DNA of 60,255 nt from Roseicella aerolata (lineage in GTDB: Bacteria; Pseudomonadota; Alphaproteobacteria; Acetobacterales; Acetobacteraceae): the NCBI RefSeq assembly GCF_020523605.1, contig NZ_JAJAQI010000038.1:1-60255 (forward strand), read 5' to 3'. Made by a program: the position numbers and the translations under genes. The notes under the pieces are model-generated. The model ran no database searches, was not told the origin of the DNA, and saw only the letters and a list, made by a program, of their open reading frames with translations. This document shows positions 42,861 to 51,586 of this stretch, in pieces. Every line of letters starts with the position of its first letter. The first letter of the stretch is position 1.

Positions 42861-43859
42861 TCAGGGCGGGGGGTCGGGCTGGAACACCCAGATGGCGGCC
42901 GGCCCGTGTGGGCCGGCGCGCGCTGCAACGAACAGCCGGTCCAGCTCGGGCACGAACAGCCCGGTGCGGGCGCCGACCGCCGTCGGCACGCGGGCGATCC
43001 GGTGCGGGGACGGCGCGGGCCCTCGCCCACTGCCTGGCGTCTCCGGTGCCGGCTGGTCCTCGAACACGTCTACGGCGCCTTCGCCGCAGACGGCGTAGAG
43101 GCGGCACCGGTGCGCATCGAGGAAGAGGTCGTCCGCGTCGCCGCTCAACGGAAGCCGGCCGAGCACCGAGCCGTCCTTCAGGTCGAGGACGGCGAGGGCC
43201 GCCGGTTCACGGAAGGCCACGAACAGGCGCCCGCGGGATTCGTCGAGCGCCATGGGGAAGTTGGCCCCGAGCCCCGGCACGGACCAGGTGGCGACGTGCC
43301 GCCGCGCGGCCCGGTCGAGGACCGCGATGGCGCCGCCCGCGCCCGGGATGTTGACGAAGGCGCGCGGCCCGCCCGCCTCGAGCTGGAAGGACTCCGGATG
43401 GGCGGCGAGGGGGATCGACGCGCCGGCGGGCCGCCCGCTCGCCGCATCGAGCGCCGTCAGGCCGCCCCCGCCCCCGGGTGCCCCATGCCCGGCGCCGCCG
43501 TGACCGACCCAGACGACACCCCCGCCGGCGGGATCGGGGCGCAGGTTGTCGGCGGCGGCGTCCAGGGACGTCGGGCCGAGCGGCGCGAGATCGGCGCCCC
43601 GGAAGCGCTCGATCGTACCGTCGCGGGCGTTGGCGACCAGGACAATGTCCGCCCCGGGCGCGTAGGCCACACCCTGCGGCTCCCGCAGGCACTGGATCCG
43701 GTGCGCGACCACCCAGGTATCCACATCGATCACGGCCATGCTGTCGTTGCCGAGCTCGGCGACGAACAGGCGGCGGCGAGCCATGTCCGCGGCGAGGTGG
43801 TCGATGCGGCCGCGCACCTCGCCGAGCGGGATCTTCACTTCGAGGAACAAGGGCGGCAC
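42861..43859 (-). CDS. YncE-like beta-propeller protein
   Basis: 332 residues with repeated blade motifs (RRRLFVAELGNDSMAVIDV, ADIVLVANARDGTIERF, GRLFVAFREPAALAVLDLKDG, RLYAVCGEGAVDVFED). This is the seven-blade cytochrome-D1/YncE type propeller. No signal peptide is visible from GTG 43859, so either it is cytoplasmic or the true start is missed. The ligand is unknown; it is co-oriented with the LamG-like and DUF1259 genes. Confidence 0.72.
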   Translation of the reverse strand: MPPLFLEVKIPLGEVRGRIDHLAADMARRRLFVAELGNDSMAVIDVDTWVVAHRIQCLREPQGVAYAPGADIVLVANARDGTIERFRGADLAPLGPTSLDAAADNLRPDPAGGGVVWVGHGGAGHGAPGGGGGLTALDAASGRPAGASIPLAAHPESFQLEAGGPRAFVNIPGAGGAIAVLDRAARRHVATWSVPGLGANFPMALDESRGRLFVAFREPAALAVLDLKDGSVLGRLPLSGDADDLFLDAHRCRLYAVCGEGAVDVFEDQPAPETPGSGRGPAPSPHRIARVPTAVGARTGLFVPELDRLFVAARAGPHGPAAIWVFQPDPPP

Positions 43860-43898
43860 TCCGTTCGGAATCTGTTGCGCCGCGGCGGCAGCGCTCGC

Positions 43899-44831
43899 TC
43901 AGCGAGACGCCTGCGCCGAGTTCGTACGCTCCAGCGCCGCGCGCAGGCCGCGGGCGAGCTTCTCCGCGTCGTCCACGCCCCAGAAGTGCATGAAGAACAG
44001 CCGAGGCTCCTCGTGCAGCATGTGGTTGTGCAGCGCGGTCACCTCGATGCCGTGCTCGACCAGGGCCCGCTGCACGGGCACGACCTCGTTCGCGGTCAGC
44101 ACGAAGTCGCCCGTGGTCGCGGCACGACCCCCGCCGGCGGCCTGGAAGTTGATCACGGTCGGCATGCCCATGGCGGTGGGCACCTCCATCCCGCGCTCGG
44201 TGATGCGCTCGGCACGCGGGACGTTGACCTGGTACACCCCGCCGCTGGCGCGCCCCTCTCGGCCGAGGGCGCGGGCAATGGTCGCGGTGTCGAGCCCCTC
44301 AATGCGGTCATCGCCAGCCGACGCGGCTGCACCCTGCAGCGGTGTCGCCGTCTCCTGCAGCGCCGCACGCAGCGCGGTGGCGAGCCGCGCTGGATCGCCC
44401 TGGCCTGCGACATGCAGGTACATGGTCGTGGGCTCGGCACGCAGCAGATGGTTGTGCAGCGCCGTCACCTCGATCCCGCCCTCGGTCAGGCGGCGCATCA
44501 CCGGTGCGATCTCACGTTGCAGCAGGACGAGGTCACCCATCACCATCAGCTCCTGCCCGTGCGGGTGGAAGGCGAGCCAGGAGCCGAGTGCGAGGCCGGG
44601 GCGGATCTCGACGCCGTCCACCGTGACCTTCAGGTCGGTGCGCGGCAGCGCCACCCGATAGACGCCGCCATCCTGCTGGGTACCCGGCTTGCCGAGCGTG
44701 GACGCGACGGTGCGCTGCCAATCGGGTGGGCCGCCGGCACCGGCACCCTGGTGCTGCGCGTGGCCCAGGCCGACCGACGCCGCGAGGGCGAGCCCGGCCA
44801 GCGCGGCGTGAAACATGAGCTTAAATGACAT
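43899..44831 (-). CDS. DUF1259 (LppY/LpqO-like) secreted protein
   Basis: 310 residues with a signal peptide ending near HAQHQ. Two tandem copies of the DUF1259 unit are visible, each with a GVEVTALHNHLL-type motif (GGIEVTALHNHLLRAEP and HGIEVTALHNHMLHEEP) and a YLHV/FMHFWG strand. The conserved His residues suggest metal binding. Family function is not established; it is common beside chromate and redox stress genes. Confidence 0.8.
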   Translation of the reverse strand: MSFKLMFHAALAGLALAASVGLGHAQHQGAGAGGPPDWQRTVASTLGKPGTQQDGGVYRVALPRTDLKVTVDGVEIRPGLALGSWLAFHPHGQELMVMGDLVLLQREIAPVMRRLTEGGIEVTALHNHLLRAEPTTMYLHVAGQGDPARLATALRAALQETATPLQGAAASAGDDRIEGLDTATIARALGREGRASGGVYQVNVPRAERITERGMEVPTAMGMPTVINFQAAGGGRAATTGDFVLTANEVVPVQRALVEHGIEVTALHNHMLHEEPRLFFMHFWGVDDAEKLARGLRAALERTNSAQASR

Positions 44832-44879
44832 TGCCGTTCTCCTCTGTTGTTTTCGCCCAAACTCTTGGCCCGGTGACGG

Positions 44880-45302
44880 TCAGCCGCCGGCGCCGCCTTC
44901 GTGCCTCCGGATGAAGACCGGGAAAGGTCGGTCCGTTTCGCTCTGGCGCAGGCTGACCTCGTCGCCGGACACCCAGACCTGGAAGCACTCGTACCCGGTG
45001 GCGGCCGGGTCGCGCCGCCGACACAACCGGTCACGCTCGATCCGCCACCGGCCCAAGCTGCGGCGGCCCATGTCGGTCAGGACCAGCACGCCGTCGCCGC
45101 GGTAGTACTCGCCCCAATGGAAGTCGTCGGTGATCTCGCGACCGACGACGCGCGCGCGGATCTCCGTGGCGGACAGACGGCGGAAACCGTCCCGTTGCGG
45201 CTCGGCCGCCGCGACGGCCCCGAGCCACGCCGCGCCGAGCAACAGCCCGGCCGCCGCAGCAGCGGGGATCCCGAAGGCGGGAAGGCGGAGCCGGCGCGTC
45301 AC
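44880..45302 (-). CDS. Hypothetical exported protein in the chrA operon
   Basis: 140 residues with a signal peptide or anchor (residues ~10-32). The mature domain has DFHWGEYYRGDGVLVL, GRWRIERDRLCRRRD and YECFQVWVSGDEV with two Cys that could pair. I do not recognise the family beyond resemblance to small beta-rich exported proteins. Its start overlaps the chrA stop by four bases, so it is cotranscribed. Confidence 0.68.
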   Translation of the reverse strand: MTRRLRLPAFGIPAAAAAGLLLGAAWLGAVAAAEPQRDGFRRLSATEIRARVVGREITDDFHWGEYYRGDGVLVLTDMGRRSLGRWRIERDRLCRRRDPAATGYECFQVWVSGDEVSLRQSETDRPFPVFIRRHEGGAGG

Positions 45303-46711
45303 AAGCCCGCCATCCTCAGGACAAGGCCCGCCGCAGCCGTCACGCCGAGGGTCCGCAGCAGCCCGATCTTGAAGCCGAACAGGCAGGCCGCGGCCAGGGC
45401 CGCGAGCGCCAGGGCGAGCGGGTCCAGGCTGCCGAGGACCGGCATGTCAAGCGTCGCCGGGCCGATCTCCACCCGGCGGACGTCTGCGAACAGCACGCGC
45501 AGACCGAACCAGAGCGCCAAGTTGGCGATCACGCCCACCACCGCTGCCGTCACCGCGGCCAGGGCGCCCGTCAGTGCGCGGTTGTTGTGCAGCCGTTCGA
45601 CGTAGGGGGCGCCGAGGAAGATGAAGGCGAAGCAGGGCGCGAAGGTGACCCACACGGTGAGCAACGACGCCAGCACGCCCAAGACGAGCCCGCCGGCGCC
45701 ATACCCGGCCAGGAAGCCGACGAACTGGAGGACGAGGATCAGCGGGCCGGGCGTGGTCTCGGCGAGGCCGAGGCCCACCAGCATCTGGTCCGCGGTCAGC
45801 CAGCCGTAGCCCTGCACGGCCTCCTGCGCGACGTAGGCGAGCACGGCGTAGGCGCCGCCGACGGTCACCACCGCCATCTTCGAGAAGAACCAGGCGACAT
45901 CGGCGAGGACCCCGCCGCCGAGGGCCATCAGCGCCGCCACCGGCAGGACCCAGAGCGCGACCGCGACCCATCCGGCGCGCCAGGCGCTTGCCGCGAGCCG
46001 GGCCGGGCGCCCAGGGTCGGCGGCGAGCACCGCGTCCAGCACGGCCGGGGAACCGTCCTTCGCCGAGCCATGGCTGCCGGCGCGGAAGTGCCCAGGCGCC
46101 AGATAGCCGATCAGCGCCGCAATCAGCACCACGACCGGGAAGGGCACGGAAAAGGCGTAGAGCGCCAGGAAGGCGGCGCCGGCCAGCGCCCATGCCTCGT
46201 TCGTCTTCAGCGCCCGCCTGGCCACCCGCAGCAGCGCCTCGATCACCAGCACCAGCACCGCGGCCTTGAGGCCGAAGAACAGCGCCGCGACGATCGGCAC
46301 CTCGCCCAGCGTCGCATAGAGGATGGACAGCCCCAGCATGACTGCCACGCCCGGCAGCACGAACAGCGCGCCGGCGGCGATGCCGCCCTTCACCCCGTGC
46401 AACAGCCAACCGAGATAGGTCGCGAGCTGCTGCGCCTCCGGCCCAGGAAGCAGGGTGCAGAAGTTGAGCGCATGCAGGAAACGCGCGTCGGAGACCCAGC
46501 GGCGGTCGTCCACCACCTCGCGGTGCAGCAGCGCGATCTGTCCGGCCGGACCGCCGAAGGAGAGCAGGCCGATCTTCAACCACACTCGCAAGGCTTCGCC
46601 GAAGGTGGGCAGACCCGGCACCTCGGCCGGCGCTGTGGCGGGCGCGCCGGAGGCGGTGCCGGCGGAGGCCGGTTCCGCGGCCGCTGCTGCCGAGCCATCC
46701 GCCGCCGTCAT
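45299..46711 (-). CDS. chrA: ChrA chromate transporter (first copy)
   Basis: 470 residues, a bidomain CHR transporter. The N-terminal half has FGEALRVWLKIGLLSFGGPAGQIALLHREVV and LPGPEAQQLATYLGWL; the C-terminal half repeats the motif as FFSKMAVVTVGGAYAVLAYV and GLAETTPGPLILVLQFVGF. It exports chromate by coupling to proton movement. The Ala-rich N-terminal extension of about 35 residues is atypical but in frame from ATG 46711. Confidence 0.93.
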   Translation of the reverse strand: MTAADGSAAAAAEPASAGTASGAPATAPAEVPGLPTFGEALRVWLKIGLLSFGGPAGQIALLHREVVDDRRWVSDARFLHALNFCTLLPGPEAQQLATYLGWLLHGVKGGIAAGALFVLPGVAVMLGLSILYATLGEVPIVAALFFGLKAAVLVLVIEALLRVARRALKTNEAWALAGAAFLALYAFSVPFPVVVLIAALIGYLAPGHFRAGSHGSAKDGSPAVLDAVLAADPGRPARLAASAWRAGWVAVALWVLPVAALMALGGGVLADVAWFFSKMAVVTVGGAYAVLAYVAQEAVQGYGWLTADQMLVGLGLAETTPGPLILVLQFVGFLAGYGAGGLVLGVLASLLTVWVTFAPCFAFIFLGAPYVERLHNNRALTGALAAVTAAVVGVIANLALWFGLRVLFADVRRVEIGPATLDMPVLGSLDPLALALAALAAACLFGFKIGLLRTLGVTAAAGLVLRMAGL

Positions 46712-47023
46712 TGCGGCACCCGCGCGTCTGGCAGCGTGTGGCTGCAGGTAATTTTCGAAGCCGTCATGCGTCCTTTACCCCTGTCGGTTTGCCCGCCCTG
46801 GCCGGTGGGCGGTCTCGGCAAAAAACCATCGCGAAGCCACCACCGGACCCGGCAGGGATGCCGGGCGAGCCAGCGGTGGAAGGTTGCGATGATACATCTT
46901 GCCTATCACATTGGAAACTCGCTTCACCTGTATCAGTTTCTCCTCCACCCCGCTCGGTGGCGCGATGGACCGACCCCACGGCCTCAGGCGCGGGGCAGGA
47001 CTCCCAAACCCAGGAGGCAGAGC
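46712..47023. promoter_or_regulatory. Divergent control region of chrA and the PepSY-like gene
   Basis: 312 bases without a gene. An inverted pair TGATACA (46889-46895) and TGTATCA (46931-46937) brackets an A/T-rich stretch that could hold the promoter of the rightward gene. AGGAGG at 47011-47016 is the ribosome site for the ATG at 47024. Confidence 0.45.
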
Positions 47024-47347
47024 ATGAGACGTACCAAGTTCGGCATGATCGCGACGCTCGCGGCGGTCCTCGCCGCCGCGCCGGCCCTGGCGCAGCAGCA
47101 GCGGCAGGGCCAGGAGGCGAGGGAGCACAACGAGCAGGAGATCCAGCTCTCCGAGGTGCCGCAGGCGGCGATGCAGGCGGCGCAGCGGGCGCTCGGTGGG
47201 GTGCAGATCACCGAAGCGGCGAGGGTGACCGTCGACGGCCGCCAGCTCTACGAGCTGGAAGGCAAGGACGCCTCCGGTCGCGAGGTCGAGGTCTACGTCA
47301 CCGCGGACGGAACGGTCGTCCGCCGCGAGACCGAGCCGCGTCGCTGA
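47024..47347 (+). CDS. Small secreted PepSY-like protein
   Basis: 107 residues; signal peptide to ALA-QQQ. The mature domain (LSEVPQAAMQAAQRALGG, then LYELEGKDASGREVEVYVTADGTVV) fits the PepSY fold found in small periplasmic inhibitors or regulators. Good AGGAGG ribosome site. No partner peptidase nearby. Confidence 0.72.
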   Translation: MRRTKFGMIATLAAVLAAAPALAQQQRQGQEAREHNEQEIQLSEVPQAAMQAAQRALGGVQITEAARVTVDGRQLYELEGKDASGREVEVYVTADGTVVRRETEPRR

Positions 47348-47403
47348 CGCCCGGCCGACCGGGCGTGGTGCGGCCCCATGCGGGCCGCACCACGTTCGCC
47401 GGC

Positions 47404-47799
47404 TCAGGCGCACGGCCAGCGCTCCCGGAGCGCTGCCGTGGCGCCGGCCAGCATGTCGAGGTTACGGAGTTCCGAGTGCCGCTGGGCCCACGCGACGAAG
47501 GCGCGCGCGAGGGTCTCCGGGTCGTAGTTCGGATTGCACAATCCGCCCCGGTGCCCCCCCTTTCCGAAGGCGGTGAGCGTGTCGGCGACGCCCATCAGGT
47601 ACGCGGCGCACCAGCTCCCCGCCTCGCCGTTCTCGGCCTGGCAGGCACGCTCGAGCGCGAGCGTCGTGCGGCCGTCCGGCGCGCGGGCGGCCGCCGCCCC
47701 GCCGCCGGCCAGCAGGAGAAACACCCCCATGGCCACCCGGACGGCGCGGAGCGCGACCGTGCCGGCCCTCCTCGGCACTCTGAGGGCCGCGCGGCTCAT
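47404..47799 (-). CDS. Rap1a/Tai-like secreted protein
   Basis: 131 residues with a signal peptide. The mature part has ACQAENG, WCAAYLMGVADTL, LCNPNYDPETLARAFVAWA and a terminal ERWPCA. This pattern of four Cys and a final WPC is that of the Rap1a/Tai family, known in some bacteria as immunity proteins but widespread with unknown roles. Starts within the superoxide dismutase stop (ATGA). Confidence 0.65.
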   Translation of the reverse strand: MSRAALRVPRRAGTVALRAVRVAMGVFLLLAGGGAAAARAPDGRTTLALERACQAENGEAGSWCAAYLMGVADTLTAFGKGGHRGGLCNPNYDPETLARAFVAWAQRHSELRNLDMLAGATAALRERWPCA

Positions 47800-48389
47800 G
47801 GCCCGCGCGCCTCGTCGAGGAGGCGCCTGACGCTGCCCCAGTTGATCGCGGCCATGAAGGCACCGACGTAGTCGCCGGCCTTGGCGCCGTAGTCCATGTG
47901 GTAGGAGTGCTCGTACATGTCGAGCGCCAGGACCGGCGTGCTGTCCGCCACGGTCGTCGTGTGGTCCGCGGCCCAGGCGTTCACGAGCCGCCGGTCGCGC
48001 TTCGACCAGGTCAGCAGCACCCAGCCCGAGCCCCCGGCCTGCGCCTTGCCCATGGCCACGAACTCGGACCGCCAGCGCTCGACGGAGCCGAAGTCCCGCG
48101 CGAGCGCCTCCTGGAGGACATCGTCCGGCCCGCTCTCCTCCCCGAGCGAGGCGAAGAACACCTCGTGCAGGATCATGGAGTTCATCGCGATCAGCTGCTC
48201 GCGCTTGAGCCCGTTGACCACGAAGCCCGGCGCGCCGTCGAAGTCCAGCGAGGCGAGCTGGTCGGCGATCGAATTGAGGCGCTTCACCGCGCCGCCGTAG
48301 TTGTTCTCGTAGTGGCTGACGATGAGCCGCTCCGACATGCCCTTGATCCGTGCGGGATCGCAGGCGAGCGGCTTCATGGCGTAGAGCAT
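47796..48389 (-). CDS. chrC: Fe/Mn superoxide dismutase (ChrC-like)
   Basis: 197 residues from ATG 48389 (GGGAGG six bases upstream). It has the family layout: SERLIVSHYENNYGG, LILHEVFF-type helix (SMILHEVFFASLG), GSGWVLLTW and the metal site LDMYEHSYHMDYG. It detoxifies superoxide made during chromate reduction; superoxide dismutases named ChrC occur in chromate operons. No signal peptide, so cytoplasmic. Confidence 0.9.
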   Translation of the reverse strand: MLYAMKPLACDPARIKGMSERLIVSHYENNYGGAVKRLNSIADQLASLDFDGAPGFVVNGLKREQLIAMNSMILHEVFFASLGEESGPDDVLQEALARDFGSVERWRSEFVAMGKAQAGGSGWVLLTWSKRDRRLVNAWAADHTTTVADSTPVLALDMYEHSYHMDYGAKAGDYVGAFMAAINWGSVRRLLDEARGP

Positions 48390-48524
48390 TCGGGCCTCCC
48401 GTTTCGCTGCAGGGTCCTGATCTCGAGGCGGCCGAACCGCGCCGCGCCGCCGCCCGCCCCGATCCACCCCCGGCGACACGCGTGGGATCCGGCGGGCCTT
48501 CTGTTCATCGCGGACCTCCCTCGC

Positions 48525-49781
48525 TCATCCCTGGCCCCCGAACAGCAGCCACCCGGCGAGGCCGGCGCTGAGGACGACGAAGACCACGTTCGTCTTCGCC
48601 TTCCAGAGATAGAGGACGGCCAGCGCCGCGCCGAAGATCGCGACGGCGGGCAGCACGCCCGGCACGTTCCCGAGCGTCTTGTGGGCGAGCTCGACCGTCG
48701 TGGCCGCGATGAGGCCCACCACGCCCGCCGACACCCCCTCCAGGAAGGTCCGCATCGCCTTGTTCTCGACGAGCCGCTCGAGCTGGTCATGGAAGAGGAG
48801 CGAGAAGCTGAAGGCCGGCAGGAAGATGCCGACCGTCATCGCGACGGCGCCGAGCGGCCCTCCGCCGAAGTAGCCGACGAAGGTGGAGAAGATGATCAGC
48901 GGCGCCGGCAGGATGCCCGAGAGCGCGAGGCCGTCGAGGAACTGCGCGTCGGTCATCCAGCCGTTGCCGACCGCGTCGTCGCGCAGGAACGGAATGACGG
49001 TATAGGCACCGCCGAAGGTCAGCAGGCCCGCCTTCAGACCAGAGAGGAACAGGCCGATGAGCGATGCGCCCTGGCCAACAGACTCGGCCGGCGCGGCCGT
49101 GCCTCCGGCAGGCTGCGCCGGGGCACCCAGCAGGAGCCAGGCGTAGTACAGCGCCACGGCGGCGAACGCCACGGCCAGAAGAACGGCCAGGGCGCGCCGG
49201 CCGCTAGCCGCCAGGACGTAGAACAGGCCGGCGGCGGGCAGCGCGATCCAGAACGGCGTGCCGCCGAAGGCGGCGAGTCCCGTGGCGATCGCAATCCCCC
49301 ACAGCCATCCGTCGACGACGATGTGGCTGCCAATTCTGTGCACGGCCGCCACGATCAGCGCGATCACCGCCGGCTGCACGCCCAGGAAGGCGGCGCCGAG
49401 TGCCGTCCGGGCGAGGTCGGTCGAGAAGTAGAGCCAGGAGAGGGCGAACATCAGCACGAAGCCCGGCAGCATGAAGCCGAGGCCCGCGAGGAAGCCGCCC
49501 AGCCGCCCGCCCGGGAGCGTCCCGAGGAAGACGCACAGCTCGTGCGCCTCCGGGCCCGGGAGGACCTGGTAGACCGCGAGCAGCCGGTTGAACCTCGGGC
49601 TCGAGACCCACCGCTCCTCCTCGACGAGCTCGCGCCGGATCATCGCGATCTGCGCCACCGGTCCTCCCCAGGCGAGGAAACCGAAGTGCAGGAAGCGCCA
49701 GAAGATCTGCGCCTGCGAGAGCCGCGGGGGAGCGGCCTCCGCCCCGCCCTCGGCGGTGGACGCGGACGCGTCGGTCTTCAT
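48525..49781 (-). CDS. chrA: ChrA chromate transporter (second copy)
   Basis: 418 residues with the CHR motifs in both halves: FLHFGFLAWGGPVAQIAMIRRELV and LPGPEAHELCVFLG, then GLKAGLLTFGGAYTVIPFL and ILPAPLIIFSTFVGYF. It is clearly divergent from the copy at 45299-46711 rather than a recent duplicate. Part of a leftward operon with ChrB-type and superoxide dismutase genes. Confidence 0.93.
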   Translation of the reverse strand: MKTDASASTAEGGAEAAPPRLSQAQIFWRFLHFGFLAWGGPVAQIAMIRRELVEEERWVSSPRFNRLLAVYQVLPGPEAHELCVFLGTLPGGRLGGFLAGLGFMLPGFVLMFALSWLYFSTDLARTALGAAFLGVQPAVIALIVAAVHRIGSHIVVDGWLWGIAIATGLAAFGGTPFWIALPAAGLFYVLAASGRRALAVLLAVAFAAVALYYAWLLLGAPAQPAGGTAAPAESVGQGASLIGLFLSGLKAGLLTFGGAYTVIPFLRDDAVGNGWMTDAQFLDGLALSGILPAPLIIFSTFVGYFGGGPLGAVAMTVGIFLPAFSFSLLFHDQLERLVENKAMRTFLEGVSAGVVGLIAATTVELAHKTLGNVPGVLPAVAIFGAALAVLYLWKAKTNVVFVVLSAGLAGWLLFGGQG

Positions 49782-49851
49782 CTGTGGGTCCGCCGCTGTC
49801 GTGCTACCGGATTCTCGTTCTGCGAACGCAGGTGCCCCATCTGCCTTGGCT

Positions 49852-50445
49852 TCACCGGCTCTTGGGCGCGCCGGGCCTGGCTATCGGCGTGTGGGAGGGC
49901 GGATCGCTCGCCGGAAAGGACTCCTCCGACGCCTCCTCGACGACGTCCTGGCCCACTGCGTTCACCGGCCCTTCGGCGGATGCGGCGGCCTTCGGCGGCG
50001 TCCAATTGTGCACCTCGCCGGCGTCGCCGCGGCACCAGGCGTAGAGGGCGTCGTAGATCACCATGCCCTGCTCCAGCATGGCGTGGTCATCGGGGATGAT
50101 CGCCGACAGGCCCATCGAGATCGCATGCAGGCCGGAGGCCTCCGGGGCGAGGTCGTGCCGCGCCGTGTCGGCGCCGCGCACGATCACCGCCAGCCGATGC
50201 AGCGCCGGGTCGTCCAGCCGGTAGTGCTGCAGGAAGGCATCGAAGGTGCAGAGCTCGCCGTCGTGCGAGAAGGGATCGGCGCCCGGAATGTCGTACGGCG
50301 TCGCGCCGGTCTCCTTCGCCACGGCAAAGACTCGGTCGGTCGGTACGTAGAGGAACTCGGCGGCCGGGTCGACGAAGCGCCGAATCAGCCAGGGGCAGGC
50401 GATGCGGTCGATCTTCGGGCGCTCGCGGGTGATCCACGTGGCCAT
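49852..50445 (-). CDS. ChrB C-terminal domain protein
   Basis: 197 residues beginning MATWITRERPKIDRIACPWLIRRFVDP, the stand-alone ChrB C-terminal (chromate resistance exported) domain, with DIPGADPFSHDGELCTFDAF and a terminal acidic tail EEASEESFPASDPP. It lacks the N-terminal regulatory domain present in the ChrB at 52867. Likely an accessory of chromate sensing or reduction. Four bases separate it from the upstream gene. Confidence 0.87.
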   Translation of the reverse strand: MATWITRERPKIDRIACPWLIRRFVDPAAEFLYVPTDRVFAVAKETGATPYDIPGADPFSHDGELCTFDAFLQHYRLDDPALHRLAVIVRGADTARHDLAPEASGLHAISMGLSAIIPDDHAMLEQGMVIYDALYAWCRGDAGEVHNWTPPKAAASAEGPVNAVGQDVVEEASEESFPASDPPSHTPIARPGAPKSR

Positions 50446-50449
50446 GGCG

Positions 50450-51418
50450 TCAGGCTCCCTGTGTGACGTTGGGGGGCAGAGGCGCGGCCGGCGCCCCGAT
50501 GGCGTGCCAAGCGGCGATGCCCCCGGCGAGGACGCGGGCGTTGAGGCCGCGCCGGCGCAGCGCGGCGGCCACATCGCCGCTGACCTGAAAGCCGTAGACG
50601 CAGTAGGCGACGATAGGCCGGTCGTGCGGCAGGGCCTCCGCCCAGGATGCGATGGCCTCGGGATCGCGCCAGCTGGACCCGGCGATCCGGTCGGCGGCGC
50701 GGGTCAGATCCTCCGGCTTGCGCACGTCGAGCACCGTCACGGGCTCGCCGCTCGCCAGCATGTCGCGCACACGCTCGGGTGCGATGGCATCGCTGCCGCC
50801 GTGGTTCTCGCCCGAGGCGGCAGGGGTGCTCACGGCGGCCTGGTGGCGCCGGCCTAAGCGCTCCCAGTGCAGGTTGCGCATCACCGCGTCCACGTAGTCG
50901 CCGGCGCGGGCGCCGAAGTCGAGGTGGTAGGAGTGCTCGTACATGTCGAGCGCGAGGACCGGCACGCCGCCGGCCAGGCCGTGCGCGTGGTCGGCCGCCC
51001 AATGGTTCACCAGCCGGCCCAGGCGCGGCGACCAGGCCAGCACCACCCAGCCCGAGCCGCCGGCGAGCGCCTTGCTCATAGCGGTGAACTCCGTCCGCCA
51101 TCGCCCGACTGAACCGAAATCGCGCTCGAGTGCCGCGGCGAGGTCCCCGGCGGGGTCGCCGCCCTCGCCGCCGAGGCCGTCGAAGTAGACCTCGTGCAGG
51201 ATGACGGAGCCGGCGGCGATCAGTTCTTCGCGTTTCAGTCCATTGATCTCGAAGACGGGCGCCGATCCCCAGTCGAGTTCGCCCAGGCGCCGCTCGATCG
51301 CGTTCAGCCGTCGCAGCGCCCCGCCGTAGTTGTTCTCGTAGTGGCTGGCGAGCAGCCGCTCGGAGAGGCCCTGCAGCCGCGGGGGCTTGAACGGCAGCGG
51401 CGTCACGGTGTGCGGCAC
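50450..51418 (-). CDS. Superoxide dismutase-rhodanese fusion
   Basis: 322 residues from GTG 51418, which has GGAGGA seven bases upstream (an upstream TTG at 51478 is less likely). Residues ~20-200 are a Fe/Mn superoxide dismutase (SERLLASHYENNYGG, LDMYEHSYHLDFG). After a Ser/Ala linker, residues ~225-320 are a rhodanese domain with VTVLDVRKPEDL and the active-site loop IVAYCVYGFQVSG. The fusion joins superoxide removal to sulfur or metalloid thiol chemistry and heads the chrB-C/chrA/SOD operon. Confidence 0.88.
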   Translation of the reverse strand: MPHTVTPLPFKPPRLQGLSERLLASHYENNYGGALRRLNAIERRLGELDWGSAPVFEINGLKREELIAAGSVILHEVYFDGLGGEGGDPAGDLAAALERDFGSVGRWRTEFTAMSKALAGGSGWVVLAWSPRLGRLVNHWAADHAHGLAGGVPVLALDMYEHSYHLDFGARAGDYVDAVMRNLHWERLGRRHQAAVSTPAASGENHGGSDAIAPERVRDMLASGEPVTVLDVRKPEDLTRAADRIAGSSWRDPEAIASWAEALPHDRPIVAYCVYGFQVSGDVAAALRRRGLNARVLAGGIAAWHAIGAPAAPLPPNVTQGA

Positions 51419-51586
51419 GGGCGCTTCCTCCGGGGTGATCGGTCGGTTGCCGCGGAGGGTAGGCAGAAAATTGATCAAGATACAAGTGTTTCATGTTTAC
51501 TGATATGAGATACATATGCCATATCGGTTGCGAAGTGACCGCACCGGGCAGGCCCGCCCGGACGTCGCAGGGAGGAACACCACGGC
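51419..51586. promoter_or_regulatory. Divergent promoter region of the chromate operons
   Basis: 168 bases between leftward and rightward chromate genes, with a clearly A/T-rich core (51470-51530) holding GATACAAGTGTTTCATG and GATATGAGATACATATG. Such repeated GATA/ATAC words resemble the inverted pair upstream of the first chrA and are good candidates for ChrB binding. GGGAGG precedes the MFS start. Confidence 0.5.
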
